Shown here piece after piece: positions 54,111-64,000 of a stretch of 64,000 bases of DNA. Origin of the DNA: Ischnura elegans (taxonomy: Eukaryota; Arthropoda; Insecta; Odonata; Coenagrionidae). The stretch covers positions 49,953,812-50,017,811 of the forward strand of contig NC_060259.1 of assembly GCF_921293095.1 (NCBI RefSeq), written 5' to 3'. The notes beneath the pieces are model-generated. The model was not told where the DNA came from and ran no database searches. It saw only the letters and a list, made by a program, of their open reading frames with translations. Both the position numbers and the translations under genes were made by a program. Position 1 is the first letter of the stretch. Each line of letters begins with the position of its first letter.

Positions 54111-54988
54111 AAGTGAGCGCTTGAACTCATAAACATGCCGAGAAAAAACATTATTAATGACAAATATCTGCAAAATGTAACATTATAAATCATTAATTAT
54201 TTATATAATGGTTTTAAATACAATAAAACGCCCTTAAATACGATTTTTGACATTCAATACAAGATGGCAGCTTGACCTGAGTATTGTCTACGAAAGCGCT
54301 CGCATTCATAAATGCTTCAGGAGCTGAATTTACTTATATTCGTCGATAACCGTAATCTCACGAAGAATAAGACGAGTGCATTAATTTAAAACTATTTTCA
54401 TATATTTATTACGATAAATAGCTTACATAAATGAAGCTAACTATTCCAAAATCGATGAAAATTCGATTATAATTATCAAGCACTCAATTCGTAGGTGAAG
54501 AAGAACTCAGATTCTCTAATAAATAAAGTCATTATTTGTTATAGAAATGCAAAATTTTGTGCACCGAAATTTGAAAAAATGATAAATCAGAAAAAATTAT
54601 TATTGACAGCGAGGGCAAGAGGTAATCCTGAAATGAGTTAAGTAGCACTTCGTTTCAACCCTTCCACAAACTGAGTACAAACCTTTGTGTGAACTTAATT
54701 TTTCATCATGTCTATGCAATTTATATCTCAGAAATACATTTCTGAAACGTAAATTAATGGTTAACAGACTAAGTTTATACAACTAAACTTGGTATATCTG
54801 ACGTTACTAAAAAGTTTGTTCCGAAAATTAACGGATGCAAGGAATCATTCCGCGTTAGACAGCTTAATGTTCAGGAATTATTGATAAAAATACTATTTAT
54901 CAGGCAAATTAAAATAAAATAATCTCCCATGAAATTTATCCGCATTAACAATAAAGTAAAGAGAGACAGTTCCAGAGAGCATTTCTCA
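54111..54988. other. Upstream flank, no gene recognised
   Basis: AT-rich flank of the gene's 5' end. It contains a YY1/Pho-like AAGATGGCAG at 54261-54270. No coding sequence was recognised. Confidence 0.5.
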
Positions 54989-55158
54989 AAATCATTCGCA
55001 ATAAACCAAACCAGAGCTTCTATTTTAGTATCAATATTTATACCTATAGATTTTCAAGTAAATCAATTTTTTTAAATCATTTGCAATAAACCAAACCAGT
55101 GCTTCTATTTTAGTATCAATATTTATACCTGTAGATTTTCAAGTAAAGAAAATTTTTT
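54989..55158. repeat. 85-bp tandem direct repeat (two units)
   Basis: Units at about 54989-55073 and 55074-55158 share blocks such as GCAATAAACCAAACCAG, GCTTCTATTTTAGTATCAAT and GATTTTCAAGTAAA. There are three substitutions across the core and more divergence in the final 15 bases. Confidence 0.9.
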
Positions 55159-56381
55159 ACAGGTTAAAATGTTTTTTTTTCTGTTTAGGGATACGAGTCA
55201 AATCCTAGTCAACCTAAAGGGGCGCGGGCTACGCAGACACACATTCTTCAAAGCATGTCTACGGAGTGAGCGAATGTGTGCATGTTTTTTTTTTTATAAT
55301 TTTGCAAACATGACTAATTTCAATACCGGTGAGGGAGATATAAGGGATCAAACTTCCCTGAAATTATTGAAAGATGCTGTCTAAAGCGTACATCCTCCAA
55401 TTAAACTTTCAGAACTGTACCCCCTCCTCAACTGAACACCCTCTGTCATAATTTTATCGCTATAGCCTTGTTTATCATGCTGATCCCTTAACTTGCTCGC
55501 TAAATAGTACAGCCTTCAAGCAATGTGTTCAGCTTGTTACGGCCACAGAACGTTTAGAATTTTTTTAAATAAAATACAATCACACTTTTATACATTTGTT
55601 TAATATTATGGAAATATGCAATTCTACTTTACTTTTTAAATGTCAAACTCCCACTATATCTCGCCTGAATCGAGTCTTTCATACACGTTTACATTTTTTT
55701 TGAAATTATGTTCCATTTGTAAGTTATTGAACAAAATAGTGGGAGAGTACAGTATTTCCAGCATACCATATTACACTTTTCGCATTTTGCTCTGAACTAT
55801 TACGGAATGAGGAATTGAACTTCTCTATATTTTATTCCCGTCAGCAAGTTTTTTTTATTCACACATATTTCACTTTTCAAAAATATGATACATATGAGCT
55901 CAATGCAATGAACACAATTCAAACTGACCGAAGAACAGAGGAAACCTTCTACTAAGTATGTGCACCGAAATGTACGCTAAAATTCACATATTAAATGCAT
56001 TGCAGGAGTATTGGCTCAGCAATGCACTGGGTGCCATATGGCACCCGTGGGCGTTGACGGGTTCAACAATATCTAATATATGTTAGTCGATCCACTACCA
56101 CTGCAGAGTTATAATTTTTTTAAAGTCCAGTTTTTAAACAAGGTAACAGAAAACAATAAACTAATAAGACATTCCAATTCCCTAGATAATATTCTAAAGG
56201 TATGGTTTTTTGTTGACGAAAACCAAAGGCATGGGTAATTTTTTAAACCTGAGAGGATGGATCAGCCCTGATTTAGGAGTAAGATTAATTTTCAAATATT
56301 TATATTACACTTTTAAGGGAGCCTCTTCAGGTACTCTGAGAGCGGAGTCCCAGGCTACTGCCTCCTTGCCCCACGAGAGCA
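55159..56381. other. Intergenic DNA with one 18-bp palindrome
   Basis: No gene was recognised. The perfect palindrome GGGTGCCATATGGCACCC lies at 56029-56046. It is followed by GTGGGCGTTGACGGGTTCAA, which looks like a transposon edge but has no partner that I can find. Confidence 0.5.
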
Positions 56382-57048
56382 AATAGGGTGGTTTCCTATT
56401 TCTTTTTTATTGCCTAAATCGAAAGATTATAACTCCAGGAGTACGTATTTCACGCTTTTATATTTTTAAATGACGATATTTATTTTTCGCGATTAAATGA
56501 TAAGTGAAAAATTTCAAGCGCGCGAAATCGCGACGGCGCGAAGACGGCGAAGTATGAATGCTGGGAAAAGCCCGTGTGACGTCATTCTGGTTCCGGCTGC
56601 TGCCGTGTGAGGCCACTGTGGTGTGAGGCTGTGAGCGCCGCTACGATGCAGGCTGCTAGCAGGTGGCAGAGTACCCTGCAAGCAGATAGCGCTTGGCTTA
56701 TTAATACCCTATCAAACGAAGGAAACTTACCGACCGTAGGCATTTAAAATAAGTGATTATTAAGAGATGTTTCTCTGAGCTCTGTGCCACATGCATGCAT
56801 TGGTAATCTCAGACGATGTAACACTCCTGACTATTCGATTAGCATCTAGGCCCCTGTACGTCACGTGGAGTGGTATCGCATGGCCGACAATCTGGCCTTT
56901 TTCAAACAAGGTTGAAATTGACCTTTAACATTCGTCTAAACTGGGATTTCTAAAATCAATTAATTTGTAGATTATGAATACACTAATAGTAAGTAACGAA
57001 TCGCAAACAATGCCATGCGTTTTATTTGATGAAGGAAACTATCCTATT
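56382..57048 (+). mobile_element. 667-bp TIR element, copy 2
   Basis: The left end AATAGGGTGGTTTCCT and the reverse complement of the right end (AATAGGATAGTTTCCT) are 16-bp terminal inverted repeats with two mismatches. The body aligns with the reverse complement of 28977-29644, and the lengths are almost equal (667 and 668). GCA abuts both ends and could be a 3-bp target duplication, but the other copy does not support this. It is GC-rich in the middle (about 56515-56700). No transposase. Confidence 0.85.
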
Positions 57049-57347
57049 GCAGGACAGTGCAGCTGGAAATTTGTTGGAGATAGCTCTAAAAAGTGGACAG
57101 TGAGTATAATTCCCAGATAGAAAGACATTTTGGAACCATTCGGAATTGCATGGTATTCAAGTTATTGTACCATATCGATTTTTTGTGGGTACAACCGTGG
57201 AAAAGACAGGTATATTAAAACTTTATAGAGTCACCTGAAAATTAACGTTATGGAAATTCCGTGTTATATAATAAATTCACCTCGATTGGAAAGAAGACAA
57301 CAATTTTAAATGCCTGTATATTTATAAAAAAATAGAATAATGATTTT

Positions 57348-57651
57348 TTAGGCGCCTCCACAGCAAAATCTTCTCCTCTTAAGGTTGGTCACTGATTACA
57401 GTGATAACTGGAATCGATTGCGACGTCCATGGGAGGGTAGGGAAGGAAGGGTGGGACTGATTATCCGCTCTTAACGAAAGGCGCCGTGGGGACCGCGGCT
57501 TAACGTCCTATCCAACGGACAGAGTGTTGTACTTGAACTGTCCTTCTCAAAGCACTCAAGTAGGGATTGGGCAGTGTCAAAAAATCACTGCCACCACTAG
57601 GACTAGAACCCGAGCCCTCAGGGTGGGAAATCAACGATCAACCCGATCCCT
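57348..57651 (-). repeat. tRNA-derived SINE-like repeat
   Basis: On the minus strand the head region contains the pol III B-box-like GGGTTCTAGTCC (57600-57611 on plus). The body follows: GTGGTGGCAGTGATTTTTTG, CACTGCCCAATCCC, GGACGTTAAGCCGCGGTCCC, GGCGCC and CGTTAAGAGCGG. I recall bodies of this type as dispersed repeats in arthropods but have not checked. The A box is not clear and the ends are approximate. Confidence 0.6.
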
Positions 57652-59300
57652 AATAAGAGTAGAAAGAATATTCTCGAGGTATGAGGTTCAATAGAAGTAT
57701 ACTGGATATCCTTTTATGGAAAAATTGAAAACGGTCAAGGAAAATGAGTTTTCCCCACTGAAAATATCTACTTTTCTCTATAAAATATCAAGGAAACACT
57801 ATTTCTAGCCCTTCCTCACCCACCAGGGGTCGGATCACGGATCCTTATCCAAATCACGGATTTTCACGTACCCTTGCCCAGGGGTCGGCAACATATACAT
57901 ACGTGCGGGTTGTATTTTATAATTGATTGGTAATATGGAGCGTATGCGTTTTAATTTTCACGAAATGAACCAAGGCTCTCATGACGTCACCAACGTATGA
58001 ACAGCGACCGGTAATTTTTCCATTTTGTCATTATATATTTACACGATAATGGCTGGACTAGGAAGATTTTTTTCTTGGTAACTTATTTTTCCCTTTCCAT
58101 AAATTGCGCTCTCGGGTCATAGTAAACGACCCCATTTTCTGAAACTGTGAACAGAGCTTCAAAAAATCGTGTGTAGTTTAGTTTCTAACAATTAGTATTT
58201 TCGTGTCTCCTACTGTTGAGAAGAGAATTTCCTTTGCATAGACTTAATTCGAGATGCATGACGAATTTTCTAAATGAAATAAAATTGAAGGACTTGATGG
58301 AAGAAAAGTAAAGGGTTAACCAAAGAATAAGTCTCCTGAGGTTCCCCGGAGGCAGCTATGAGACATATACTTGGGGAAGATAAAGAAGTACATAAGGAGG
58401 AAGAGCTTCAGTGAGCAAGAGGAAGAAATGGAGGACTAATGCATATCAATCTTAGGTTTGAGATACTACGCACTGACACTAAACAAACGCATTTCTAAGT
58501 AAAACTAAATATTTGATCCGAAGTGTGGAGGCAAGATGCTCTTTTAACTCTAGCTTCGAAAGACTGCGAGAGAGGTAGTAAAGTAATTCCCTCAGTAAGG
58601 AGAGAAAATAGGCTGGAACCGGAAACTGAAAATTTTCGATTTACAAGATTTACTCGGAGATCTGAATCAAGGCATATTTCACAATTTAGGTTTCTTTTCA
58701 TTTATATTCCTTATTTTATGATGAAATCAACAAAATATACTGCGAGTCACTTCAAGGGTGTTTGTAGGGAGTATTTTCACTCAACGTATTTTGGCTCCAG
58801 CTACAGCACCAATAGGCTCGTGCACGAAATAATATAATTGTTTATTGTAGTAGTGTCTAGAAAATTAAGAGAATCGTATTTTTTTTCATTTTTCGACTTC
58901 TCGACCTATGCACGGTGGAGAATCGACTACCTTAACCTTTTCTCAGAGAAACGTCAAAAGCTCATGACGAGCGTGTCACCACTTCTCGGCTCCTTCTTCT
59001 TCTCGATCGAGGGCCTCATGTTGCCTTTATTTACAGTCTGCTGAGTGATTCCTTCCATTGAAGGTAGGTTCTTCCAAAAAGAGTTGATGAATTAGAAGTC
59101 TAATAACGTCATCTACTCAGGAAAAGTGGGCGGCGACTTTACGATTCCTTACTTTAAAATTATGATATTTACAATTTTTTTGTCGTAACTTATTTTTCCC
59201 TTCGTATACCGGATTATTCTGTTGAATAACGGTTTCGAATCTACGAAAAACCCCTAATTTTATAAAAACCGCGAAATTAGTGAGCAGAGGAGTCAATGCG
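57652..59300. other. Intergenic DNA with a possible lone hAT terminus
   Basis: CAGGGGTCGGCAAC at about 57891 is a typical hAT (Charlie-like) terminal sequence, but I see no matching opposite end. A related CAGGGGTCGG occurs near 57826. Plus-strand frames of 104 and 68 codons at 58523-59044 show no recognisable domain. Confidence 0.4.
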
Positions 59301-59308
59301 TCGTTTTC

Positions 59309-59455
59309 AGTATTGCTGCCGCGAGACGAGACGAGACTTCACCCACTCTCGTCTGTATCGTTTTCCGTACTCGGGCATCGTATCGAGTCTCGTCTCGTGA
59401 ACCCCACTCTCGTATTGGTCTCGAGTCTCGGACGAGACTCTCGTCTCGTTTCTCC
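59309..59455. repeat. GAGAC/GTCTC-rich block 1
   Basis: Dense repeats of CGAGACGAGAC and CTCGTCTCG in both senses. The left edge AGTATTGCTGCCGCGAGAC resembles the reverse complement of the right edge of block 2 (AGTGTTGCTACGAGAC). It may mark one end of an element. Confidence 0.7.
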
Positions 59456-59835
59456 AAAATGAATTTAGCACCATATATAAAGCCGTTTCCTTTGCGTGCT
59501 TAAATGCTGTTTCGGTACGAAAGCCATTAATATAAATTGTAAATATATATTTATCTGGACACCAATTACATCAAATTGGTGCTAAAATCATTGTTTTTAT
59601 TGATACCCAATGAATAAACTAATAACATTAAAACAAATAATATCTAAAAATGGAATATAGACACAAATTCAGTGTAGAGAAATCCACAGAAGGTTTAGGA
59701 AAACAATCGCAATGATAATGTAATTGGCATAAGAGATTATTTTCGCTTTAATAACATAGTTTAAATAATTTTCAGATTTGTAAAAGTTTATTTAATATAA
59801 AATTTTTATTTCACTTAAGCAATTTAAGCTAGAGA

Positions 59836-60060
59836 ACTAGGCCACAAATCGAGGCATCCGGGTTCGAATCCCGGTCAGGGCGAATGATTTTTCCTCTCAG
59901 GAATTTTTCACCAGCCTGCCAATAAATTTTTCCGAGGGGTTTCTGGCCCCTAATAGAATGGACTGTACGCTTTTTAAGTAAGGTAACCTGCCGCTAACAG
60001 TTGCTTCTGGATAAAATACGACGAACAGTGTCAGAATGAGAGGCTAATGAATGAATGTCG
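59836..60060 (+). repeat. tRNA-derived SINE (5'-truncated)
   Basis: GGGTTCGAATCCCGG near 59867 is a perfect pol III B box inside a short tRNA-like stem (CCGGG/CCCGG). It is followed by a SINE-like body: TTTTTCACCAGCCTGCC, GGGGTTTCTGGCCCC, TAAGGTAACCTGCCGC and GTCAGAATGAGAGGCTAATGAATGAATG. The A box is not intact. It is not a functional tRNA gene because no cloverleaf can be completed. Confidence 0.65.
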
Positions 60061-60484
60061 GTCAGAGAATCCACCAATAGACTTTTTGATTAAATGTATT
60101 TTTGGTTAGCAAAATTAAGGTAAATGAAAGAAATTAAAGTCAAAGGAAAACCATTTGTAGTTATCTTTTTTTATTGTAACATCCCGAGCACAATTCATCG
60201 ACATTATGCTAAGTACCCTCACTAGCCTCGAAAGATATATCATGCAGGAAGAGGTACATAGTTATTTCAATTATCATTCGTATTTCTGACGAGGTGATGT
60301 GCTCTACGAAATTCGAAATAATGCCATCATGTTCTCATAGCATGCAAAGTATAAGCAGGACTGCAATTGCCGCTTGGTGATACTTTACACACATGCAAGT
60401 TTTTTGTCGTAGAAGCACTGAAAATTGCCACTTTAGAAAATAGTCCAATTTTTCCTTAATAAATTTTAACCGAAAAACTTTTCT

Positions 60485-61346
60485 GCAACTGCTACGCCGG
60501 GAAAACCTAAGATCAGACAATGCAAGCATGTGCCCACTGCACATTGTTCACACCAGTACACGCTGTTTCTTCTTTTCCCTTGCTTGGCACAAACTGCACT
60601 TCTCCTTTGGTGCTTTGATTTCTTCCCAGCTGCAGGCTGCATAGGAAATGTCTTTCTGTGAGTCTTGGTTCTAAATTGTTTATGGAGTGACGACCTTGTG
60701 CAAACTGTCCGTATGGAGTTGCATATTTCTAAAATATACCCTTGACCAGCGCGAAATGATACGAGGGCCAACTTTTTATACATGTTTTCCCTGTGAATAA
60801 CGTATGAATTTAGAACTGCGGCATTCAATAGTCTCCTAAATAACTTCTAAGACCACTTGTTATGGCGTTTTCTTTCCATTACGGACGAATTCAATTACAG
60901 GTCCTTGAGATCTACCCCATCCATGAACTTATTATAATCTGACACACAAACAGACTTCCATGTCTCTTTATTTCCTGTCACTACTATTCCCATTTCGTCA
61001 TTGTGGAATGCGGAGATCATGAATACGATTTTTTTCTTTCTATTTGAGAAAAAAACAGCCCCGAATGTTTTCCACACATATCGTCCCTCTGCAGTTTCAT
61101 CTTTTTCACGTATTTCGGGACATCCTTTCGGTTCAACCTCAAAGTCTCAACACAGTCAGGCTTTTATTTGCTTTATAGTAGTCTTGCAAGAGCAGGAGAA
61201 CTATAAAAATTGCCCATTCAAATACAGCGCAGTGTTTCAGCCGTATTCCGTCAATTTCAGAATGTTAGTTGATGCAATTTTCTCCATCACTTGCCGAACT
61301 TACACTCTCGTCTGAATCACTTGCCCGTAATTCTTCAATATTTCGT
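60485..61346 (-). pseudogene. piggyBac-like transposase pseudogene
   Basis: Minus-strand fragments fall in the correct order for a piggyBac (PGBD-type) transposase. An acidic amino-terminal piece, ELRASDSDESVSSASDGE, is at 61346-61270. Next is TLRLNRKDVPKYVKKMKLQR at about 61150-61085, then a frameshift. WKTFGAVFFSNRKKKIVFMI and SAFHND follow, then VSDYNKFMDGVDLKD (61077-60898). The last segment contains the two aspartates of the GVDxxD motif that carries the third catalytic position. After a stop come ERKRHNKW, another stop, KLFRRLLNAAVLNSYVIH, and a Cys-rich tail (CAKQGKRR, WCEQCAVGTCLHC) like the terminal zinc-binding domain. About half of a normal transposase is missing, including the first catalytic aspartates, so it is dead. 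Confidence 0.8.
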
Positions 61347-62300
61347 CAATTGCAATTTGTAATCTTTTCCTACTTGTAAAAACCATAGTACGGATCCCTA
61401 ATTACAAAAATAACCTCGCAAAGGAAGTGCACCCTACGAGAATCACAACACACTGCCTGAAAGAACATCACACAGCATGGATGGAGCGAGCGGACTGAAA
61501 CGCGTGGTTTGCAAACTCTATCAAAAGAATATCTGGAAGGGTTCCTAGTATACGCTGACTGTTTCGAAGGACTCATATCTTCGTTGATTACTGTCCACGA
61601 AAGAAGAATTAAATAAATGCAGAGCGAAGCACCCCTTCGCTTAGTACGCTTAGGACTAACGAGGTGAACCAAACACACTTGGGGCTCTAGGTGATGACAC
61701 ACAAGGGAAAATTAGAGGGAGGACAGAGGGAGAGGAAGATATCGTATCTAATGCTAAAGGATCTGACCCTTCTTGACGTCTCACAAGCAGAGTAGGCAGC
61801 AGTTTTCAAGATAGTACAGTTGAAGAAAGGCGTTCATTTTTAAGGCCTAATTCATTAACTCGCCGGTTTAAAACAGAATTTCATCGATAAAAGACCTTGA
61901 AGACATAAAATCACTATGAATATATTATTGGAATGAAAAAAAATACCTTCAAAAATAGAAGAATTTCTTTTCCTTTAAAATTCAATATCTGACGACAAAT
62001 ACAATATCGACAATATCTATTTTTTAGATAAAGAAGACCAGGAAGCGTACTGGGGAAGCATGACGGCGCTGAGGGGATAGCAGTTAACACTCCCTTACTT
62101 GGCTCTAGAAGTCACGCTCTTGCATTCAGAAATTGACTTTTCGGCAAAAATTTATTTTTAAAGTTAAATGATTTATCTAGAAGTTATTATTTAATTAAAT
62201 TTAAAATGTAATACGTAAGAAAAATGTAATATTTACTTCATCTTAACAGAAGGACATAGTTCTAGGGATAAAGCTATATGAAATACCAATTTAGAACCAA
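61347..62300. other. Intergenic DNA, probably part of the decayed piggyBac insertion
   Basis: No recognisable frame. The minus-strand 110-codon frame at 61370-61702 has no similarity that I know. Confidence 0.4.
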
Positions 62301-62324
62301 CATCTGTGTTTCGAGACTATTGAG

Positions 62325-62480
62325 AGTCTCATGGAAGTGGCATCGTCTCGTCTCGTCCAAAAATGGACTCGTCTCGAATTCTACCCAACGGTCTCGTCTG
62401 GAAATCGGAAACGAGACGAGACTCGAGACGAGACGAGACTCGACACGAGACGAGAAAGTCTCGAGTCTCGTAGCAACACT
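62325..62480. repeat. GAGAC/GTCTC-rich block 2
   Basis: Repeated CGTCTCGTCTCG and GAGACGAGAC motifs similar to block 1. The right edge in reverse complement (AGTGTTGCTACGAGACTCG) matches the left edge of block 1. The two blocks are thus in opposite orientation, about 3.2 kb apart outer edge to outer edge, on either side of the piggyBac fossil. Confidence 0.7.
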
Positions 62481-62775
62481 AGTTTTCAGCATGCTTACGA
62501 ATAATAATTCTTTAAATACCAATCATATTTTGTTAAAACTATTTACATTTATCCTAGCTATAACTAACGTTTTCCCGACGGTCTTCGTCATAAGAGGCAA
62601 AAATATTTCCCGATTTTAAAATCCGGTTTCCAAAATATTATAGTGTGAAAATCCCAACGTTTTGAATGACGATCGTTGGAAATCATAATGAAGGGCATAT
62701 AATTTATTGAATTACACGAAAGGTCCATATCCTCTGTGTGAAATGAAATCTTCTTAAATGGATCTGTGTTCTTAT

Positions 62776-63046
62776 CAAGGGCGGATTAAGGTCGTTATTT
62801 TGGGGGAACCATTTCTTACCGCAGTGCCTCGGTGGTATGCGATACAACGCTGCGATAATGTGTCTGATATCTGATATGCGCAGGCAAGTGGCTTTAAGAT
62901 GTTGGGCAATTTTTTTAAACATTCTTTGTCAAGCCGAAGAAATAACAACTCACACTGGAGAGCCACCTAAAAATTAAATTTTTTTAATTTTTTCACAAAT
63001 TACAGGAAATTTACATCCCCCCTGACTCCCAAAAATCGCCACTAGT
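62776..63046. mobile_element. Possible hAT-like MITE related to 13913-14180
   Basis: The left end CAAGGGCGGATTAAGG matches the terminus type of the 268-bp element at 13913. About 268 bases later the reverse complement reads CTAGTGGCGATTTTTGGG, a weak partner. G-rich and C-rich tracts lie inside the ends as in the other copy. Flanking octamers agree only partly, so it is tentative. Confidence 0.35.
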
Positions 63047-64000
63047 CCTCTTTTGCGATAATATCGTATAATAATTCACAAAAATCTTAACTTTGAGAGG
63101 AACGAGTATCGAGCCAAGGTATACCGCAATCGCAAGCTTCAGCTTGCCAGGCGACGAATTCACCCCGACATCGAGCCGGAATCAGTAGTATTTTTCTCGG
63201 GTTGTGCACCGTGTAAGGCTGTTGAAGACCGCCGTTTCAACGAGTGATTCTCTCATCGTTATCATGGCTGAAACTAAATCAGCCTTACCCAGTGCCCATT
63301 ACGAGAACATTTAACAATTATTGTTCGTTAGGAAAGCCAGCGATCTTTGAACCGTATGTGGTAACATTAAAAATATCTTTTTTCTATAAAACAATCCTTA
63401 CGAGTTTATTTTGTGTAAAAATTTTAGCAGAACTCTCGGAATATAAGTTCAGTATTGTATAACACCTTCGGTATTTCATCATAAGAAGTAAGTATGGCTT
63501 CATGATCCAGGGATTTCGCAAGGAGGTTAAGTATACTTCGGAATGTCTACCGAAATGGAGACAAAAATACAATGTAGGATTTGCGGAAGGCAGGAAAGAA
63601 GATTAATATTAGCGTGCCGTAGATGCATACCATAGCCATAGTCCATGCATATCAATCTAACCTGGTAGATTATGCGGAACATACTCTTGACGGCTAATGA
63701 ATCGCTGGCTACGAGAATGGAGACCCCTTGACATTTCGAATATAATTTTTTATAAAAATGGCGACCAAAAAGAATTTATTCTTTACAAGGCTAATTATAT
63801 ATTCTCTCATTATGCATATTTATAAATTTAAAAAAATACATAAATATATCAATGGGCATTCAAATACTTCGGTATTGAAAGTCGTAATGGTGAAAATAAG
63901 ATGAAAAATAAATTATATAAAATGCAAAGATGAGGTTTTTATTATTTCAGCAAAAGAATTTTACACGAATATGAGAATATTTTCATTACTATTCGGAAAT
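63047..64000. other. Intergenic DNA, nothing recognised
   Basis: Short frames only. AAAAATGGCGACC near 63757 is a YY1/Pho-like core without a neighbouring gene. Confidence 0.45.

Noticed and set aside
58523..59044. Two adjacent plus-strand open frames
   Set aside because: No recognisable family and no supporting signals. Probably chance or old repeat.
59860..59885. Possible functional tRNA gene at the GGTTCGAATCC box
   Set aside because: Only the T-arm and B box are tRNA-like. The A box and acceptor stem cannot be completed, and a SINE-like body follows.
61370..61702. 110-codon minus-strand frame as a piggyBac amino terminus
   Set aside because: The peptide is unlike piggyBac amino termini. 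The acidic amino-terminal piece is found instead at 61270-61346.

Overview
This window looks like AT-rich, repeat-laden nuclear DNA of an insect. The main evidence is a TTK-type BTB domain opening with the CLRWNNHQSNLL signature of the arthropod Tramtrack/Broad/Lola/Bab/Fruitless group, together with long introns, canonical GT-AG splice sites, tRNA-derived SINE-like repeats, and hAT, piggyBac and non-LTR fossils. I cannot fix the order or species from sequence alone. There are no prokaryotic features.

One gene dominates and is read right to left (minus strand). A probable GC-rich promoter and non-coding first exon lie near 54.0-54.1 kb. They are spliced to the BTB exon (53125-52256), then to a short 96-base linker exon (51095-51000). 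Both of these exons end in phase 0. Far downstream lie two zinc-finger exons, each with a strong acceptor in phase 0 and each ending in its own stop codon. The proximal one (21347-20517) has four C2H2 fingers and the distal one (3128-1596) has six. The simplest reading is one BTB amino terminus joined to alternative DNA-binding carboxyl termini, as in lola, ttk and Broad-Complex. The predicted products are about 588 and 822 residues if no other exons intervene. I saw no further zinc-finger exon in the introns, but others may lie beyond base 1.

The introns and the 54-64 kb upstream flank hold no other gene I recognise, but they do hold many mobile-element remains. From left to right these are: a perfect 146-bp tandem duplication (279-574); a hAT-like MITE with an 8-bp target duplication (10696-11415); a smaller hAT-like MITE (13913-14180); a fold-back insertion flanked by a 13-bp duplication (23391-23556); a possible decayed hAT (24161-24848); the first copy of a 668-bp terminal-inverted-repeat element (28977-29644); a second fold-back insertion with a 12-bp duplication (37755-37978); a 1.5-kb structure with 475-bp inverted arms (39103-40630); and a non-LTR retrotransposon fossil with an endonuclease remnant (40690-42110). 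Upstream of the gene lie an 85-bp tandem repeat (54989-55158), the second, inverted copy of the TIR element (56382-57048), two tRNA-derived SINEs (57348-57651 and 59836-60060), and a piggyBac-like transposase pseudogene (60485-61346) sitting between two GAGAC-rich blocks in opposite orientation.

The observations I rate highest are the two fold-back insertions and the phase-compatible alternative zinc-finger exons. The fold-backs are unrelated in sequence but built alike: a short head, then a long near-perfect palindrome abutting the right-hand target duplication, with a stem-GAAACG motif near the centre of each.
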